Source: Marinimicrobium alkaliphilum (GTDB lineage Bacteria; Pseudomonadota; Gammaproteobacteria; Pseudomonadales; Cellvibrionaceae). From it: a DNA stretch of 64,000 nt. A model generated the notes under the pieces. The model was not told where the DNA came from. It did no database searches and saw nothing but the letters and a program-made list of their open reading frames with translations. Made by a program: the position numbers and the translations under genes. Positions within the stretch are counted from its first letter, which is position 1, and each line of letters starts with the position of its first letter. Shown in pieces: positions 62,172 to 64,000 of this stretch. The DNA is taken from positions 186,001 to 250,000 of the forward strand of contig NZ_QGMQ01000005.1 in NCBI RefSeq assembly GCF_003259155.1. Reading direction: 5' to 3'.

Positions 62172-62999
62172 ATGAAAAACCTTAACTACTTCTTATTGAT
62201 CATTTTCATCTTTGGATTTTTTGTTCCAACAGCACTAGCTCAGGACAAAAAGACAGCGCTGGTGCCTTTGCCCTCAGTTGACGATTTTTCCAGAGGCAAG
62301 GATGGCTGGAGCCTAGGATTAGGCTTTGGTGTTGAATATGAAACTGCCTACGAAGGATCAGACGAATTTGGGTTCGAAATTCAGCCAGCTGGCGGTTTGC
62401 AATGGCGTAACGGCGACAATATTTTCTTTTTTGCCGGCGAAGTACTCGGCTGGCGTGGAGTTCGTGCGAATACCTGGTTGTTCGAGGCGCTCATCGGCTT
62501 CGATGAAGGTCGTCAGGAAAGTGATTCCGACGACGGTCGATTGGATGGACTTGGTGATCAGGATGAGGGCGCTGAACTCGTGCTGCAAGCGCGTCGGGCT
62601 TTCGACTCCGATTGGCGCTACTGGCTGGTTGGTCGTGTCGTAGCCGGTGGTGACGGAAACCTGGGTCTATTTGGACTGGGCCGTCGTTTCGGCGAGCAGC
62701 TCGACGGCACCGGTTCTGAACTCAATTTCGTTGTGGTTGTTCACGACAGCGAATACGCCAACAAAGGTTTCGGTATAGACGCAGACCAAGCGGCTGCATC
62801 CGGCTTGGATGAGACCAGGCTGAGCGGTGGATTACGCTCGATTGGTATTGACTACAATTATCGCCATTACATCAATAAGAACTGGCAGATTTACGGCGAA
62901 GCGCTTTTTGAATACTTTGGCAGTGAGGTTCGAGATAGCCCAATCGCCCGTAGTAACTACGAGGCCGAAGTAGGCATCGGCTTTATTTACGTATTCTAG
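62172..62999 (+). CDS. MipA/OmpV-family outer-membrane protein
   Basis: The 275-residue product has a signal peptide (cleavage after ALA, about residue 24) and then a beta-barrel pattern: SLGLGFGVEYETAYEGSDEF near the start, GLQWRNGDNIFFFAGEVLGW, and a closing SNYEAEVGIGFIYVF ending in Phe. This matches MipA/OmpV proteins, some of which scaffold murein-synthesising enzymes; others respond to salt or antibiotics. The specific role here is unknown. It stands alone between array 2 and the cytochrome gene. Confidence 0.82.
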   Translation: MKNLNYFLLIIFIFGFFVPTALAQDKKTALVPLPSVDDFSRGKDGWSLGLGFGVEYETAYEGSDEFGFEIQPAGGLQWRNGDNIFFFAGEVLGWRGVRANTWLFEALIGFDEGRQESDSDDGRLDGLGDQDEGAELVLQARRAFDSDWRYWLVGRVVAGGDGNLGLFGLGRRFGEQLDGTGSELNFVVVVHDSEYANKGFGIDADQAAASGLDETRLSGGLRSIGIDYNYRHYINKNWQIYGEALFEYFGSEVRDSPIARSNYEAEVGIGFIYVF

Positions 63000-63187
63000 A
63001 CGGCTTCGCTTACAAACAGCGACTATCGTGAGTGATCCCCACCAACAATCCTGGACACCGCGTTTAGGGTGTGTAAGCTCCCCGGCAACGTCTCATGTCT
63101 CTCTCTGGAGCACGTCGGTGGTCACTATCGGTATCTTTGGTCTATCCTACCGCTATACCGTTGTATCACTTGCGTAGAGATATCGCC

Positions 63188-63718
63188 ATGTTTGACAATC
63201 GAAACCGTTACGGCACCGTCACCCGCACCCTGCACTGGGGGATGGCGCTACTGATACTCTGGCAATTTCTTACCGTTGGTGCCCGGACGCTGGCGGAAGA
63301 CTCGGCGCTGGATGATTTTATGTGGGCCACCCACCGGCCGTTGGGTGCAATGCTGCTGGTGCTTGTGGGCATTCGCATTGTCTGGGCCCTGATCAACCTG
63401 CGCCACCGGCCGCCAGCGGTAAACCCCTTCGCCAAGGCGGGTCATATCGCGCTCTACGTCCTGCTGTTCGTGGTGCCGGCCCTGGGTCTGGCGCGTCAAT
63501 ACGGCTCCGGGCGCACCTTTGAGCCCTTCGGCATTCCCCTGTTCAGCGGATTTGAAGGTCGTATCGACTGGCTGGTGGAACCGGGCAACCTGCTTCACGG
63601 CTCTTTGGGCTGGACCCTGATGGCCCTGGTGGTGGGCCATATCGCCATGGCCTATTGGCATCGAAAACAACCCGCGCAGCCCGACGTGCTGCCGCGCATG
63701 TGGGGGCGTAAGGACTGA
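63188..63718 (+). CDS. Cytochrome b561 family protein
   Basis: The 176-residue inner-membrane di-haem b-type cytochrome has four hydrophobic helices (about 18-36, 48-66, 88-106, 140-160). Candidate haem-ligand histidines lie in TLHWG, THRPLG, AGHIALY and LLHGSLG. Such proteins pass electrons between quinone and periplasmic partners. The ATG at 63188 is used because it gives the normal N-terminus. The open frame from 63095 would add about 31 unlikely residues. Confidence 0.9.
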   Translation: MFDNRNRYGTVTRTLHWGMALLILWQFLTVGARTLAEDSALDDFMWATHRPLGAMLLVLVGIRIVWALINLRHRPPAVNPFAKAGHIALYVLLFVVPALGLARQYGSGRTFEPFGIPLFSGFEGRIDWLVEPGNLLHGSLGWTLMALVVGHIAMAYWHRKQPAQPDVLPRMWGRKD

Positions 63719-63885
63719 CGCCGCCAAAGGCTGGCGTCGGACACCGTGTTAACGATGATCGTTGCGATAAAGGAGTCACAACCTAGAGAATTGATTGCGC
63801 AATAGCCTGATCAGCGTATTGCGACCCTCGCGCCCCTTTCTTAACATCCGCCTCGCTAGACAGACATCCGCACGAGGTGGATACC

Positions 63886-64000
63886 ATGGGGACGATAACG
63901 ATAATATCCCGGGCGTTGGTTGTTTCGGTGCCCGGTCTGCTCATTGCCCTGCCTGCGCAGGCGCACGTTAAATGGTTTACCGAACCGACCACGGACGTTA
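63886..64000 (+). CDS. Start of an exported or membrane protein (partial, runs off right edge)
   Basis: The ATG at 63886 has a good ribosome-binding site (GAGGTGG) and opens a frame to the window end (38 codons). The product begins with a signal-like segment ending in LPAQA and then HVKWFTEP. I recall an AHVKWF start in some DoxX-like membrane proteins, but 38 residues are too few for a firm call. Confidence 0.6.
   Translation, partial: MGTITIISRALVVSVPGLLIALPAQAHVKWFTEPTTDV

Noticed and set aside
63783-63992. 69-codon minus-strand open frame at the right edge
   Set aside because: It is antisense to the plus-strand frame starting at 63886, which has a good ribosome-binding site and a signal-peptide-like start.

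Overview
The window looks like the replication-origin region of a polysaccharide-degrading gammaproteobacterium, most likely Cellvibrionaceae or a close relative (Cellvibrio/Saccharophagus/Marinimicrobium type). This rests on gene content and style, not on a database search. The evidence is: a CBM10-type module; lipoprotein glycanases with Ser-, Gly- or Asn-rich linkers; PL1, PL10 and GH9 enzymes; several TonB-dependent receptors (TBDRs); and a Pseudomonas-like order of origin genes.

Layout. (1) 1-11.0 kb is a pectin-use locus. On the minus strand lie a CBM10 lipoprotein cut by the window edge, a PL1 pectate lyase lipoprotein, a three-domain Gly/Asn-linker lipoprotein and a very large TBDR. 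Divergent on the plus strand are a PL10 pectate lyase lipoprotein and an overlapping orphan periplasmic solute-binding protein. (2) 11.4-21.8 kb holds a second TBDR, a small ORF, pckA, a long-form GAPDH, a CitMHS-type citrate transporter and a TctE/TctD-like two-component system. Together these read as organic-acid uptake plus gluconeogenesis. (3) 21.9-28.7 kb holds a siderophore-type TBDR with a periplasmic ankyrin protein, an ATP-grasp enzyme of unknown substrate and a GAF-GGDEF diguanylate cyclase. (4) 28.8-53.3 kb is the conserved origin block. dnaA-dnaN-recF-gyrB run leftward; rpmH-rnpA-yidD-yidC-mnmE, mnmG-rsmG-parA-parB, atpIBEFHAGDC and glmU run rightward. (5) 53.3-64 kb holds a DUF2807-like protein, two GH9 lipoproteins on either side of a DeoR regulator-glmS pair, a MipA/OmpV-like outer-membrane protein, a cytochrome b561 and the start of another exported protein.

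Two intergenic segments carry DnaA boxes and AT-rich DNA: dnaA-rpmH (3 boxes, at the strand switch) and mnmE-mnmG (6 boxes). A perfect 16-bp parS and a 14/16 match lie inside recF, on the opposite side from parAB.

The most unusual non-coding signals are two repeat families. One comprises three elements (atpC-glmU gap, and two between the DeoR gene and glmS) in which a related 46-51 nt core with its own hairpin sits between 26-27 bp inverted arms. The arms are almost perfectly paired within an element but unrelated between elements. The other is a pair of REP-like arrays (three direct copies plus one inverted copy) that bracket the second GH9 gene.
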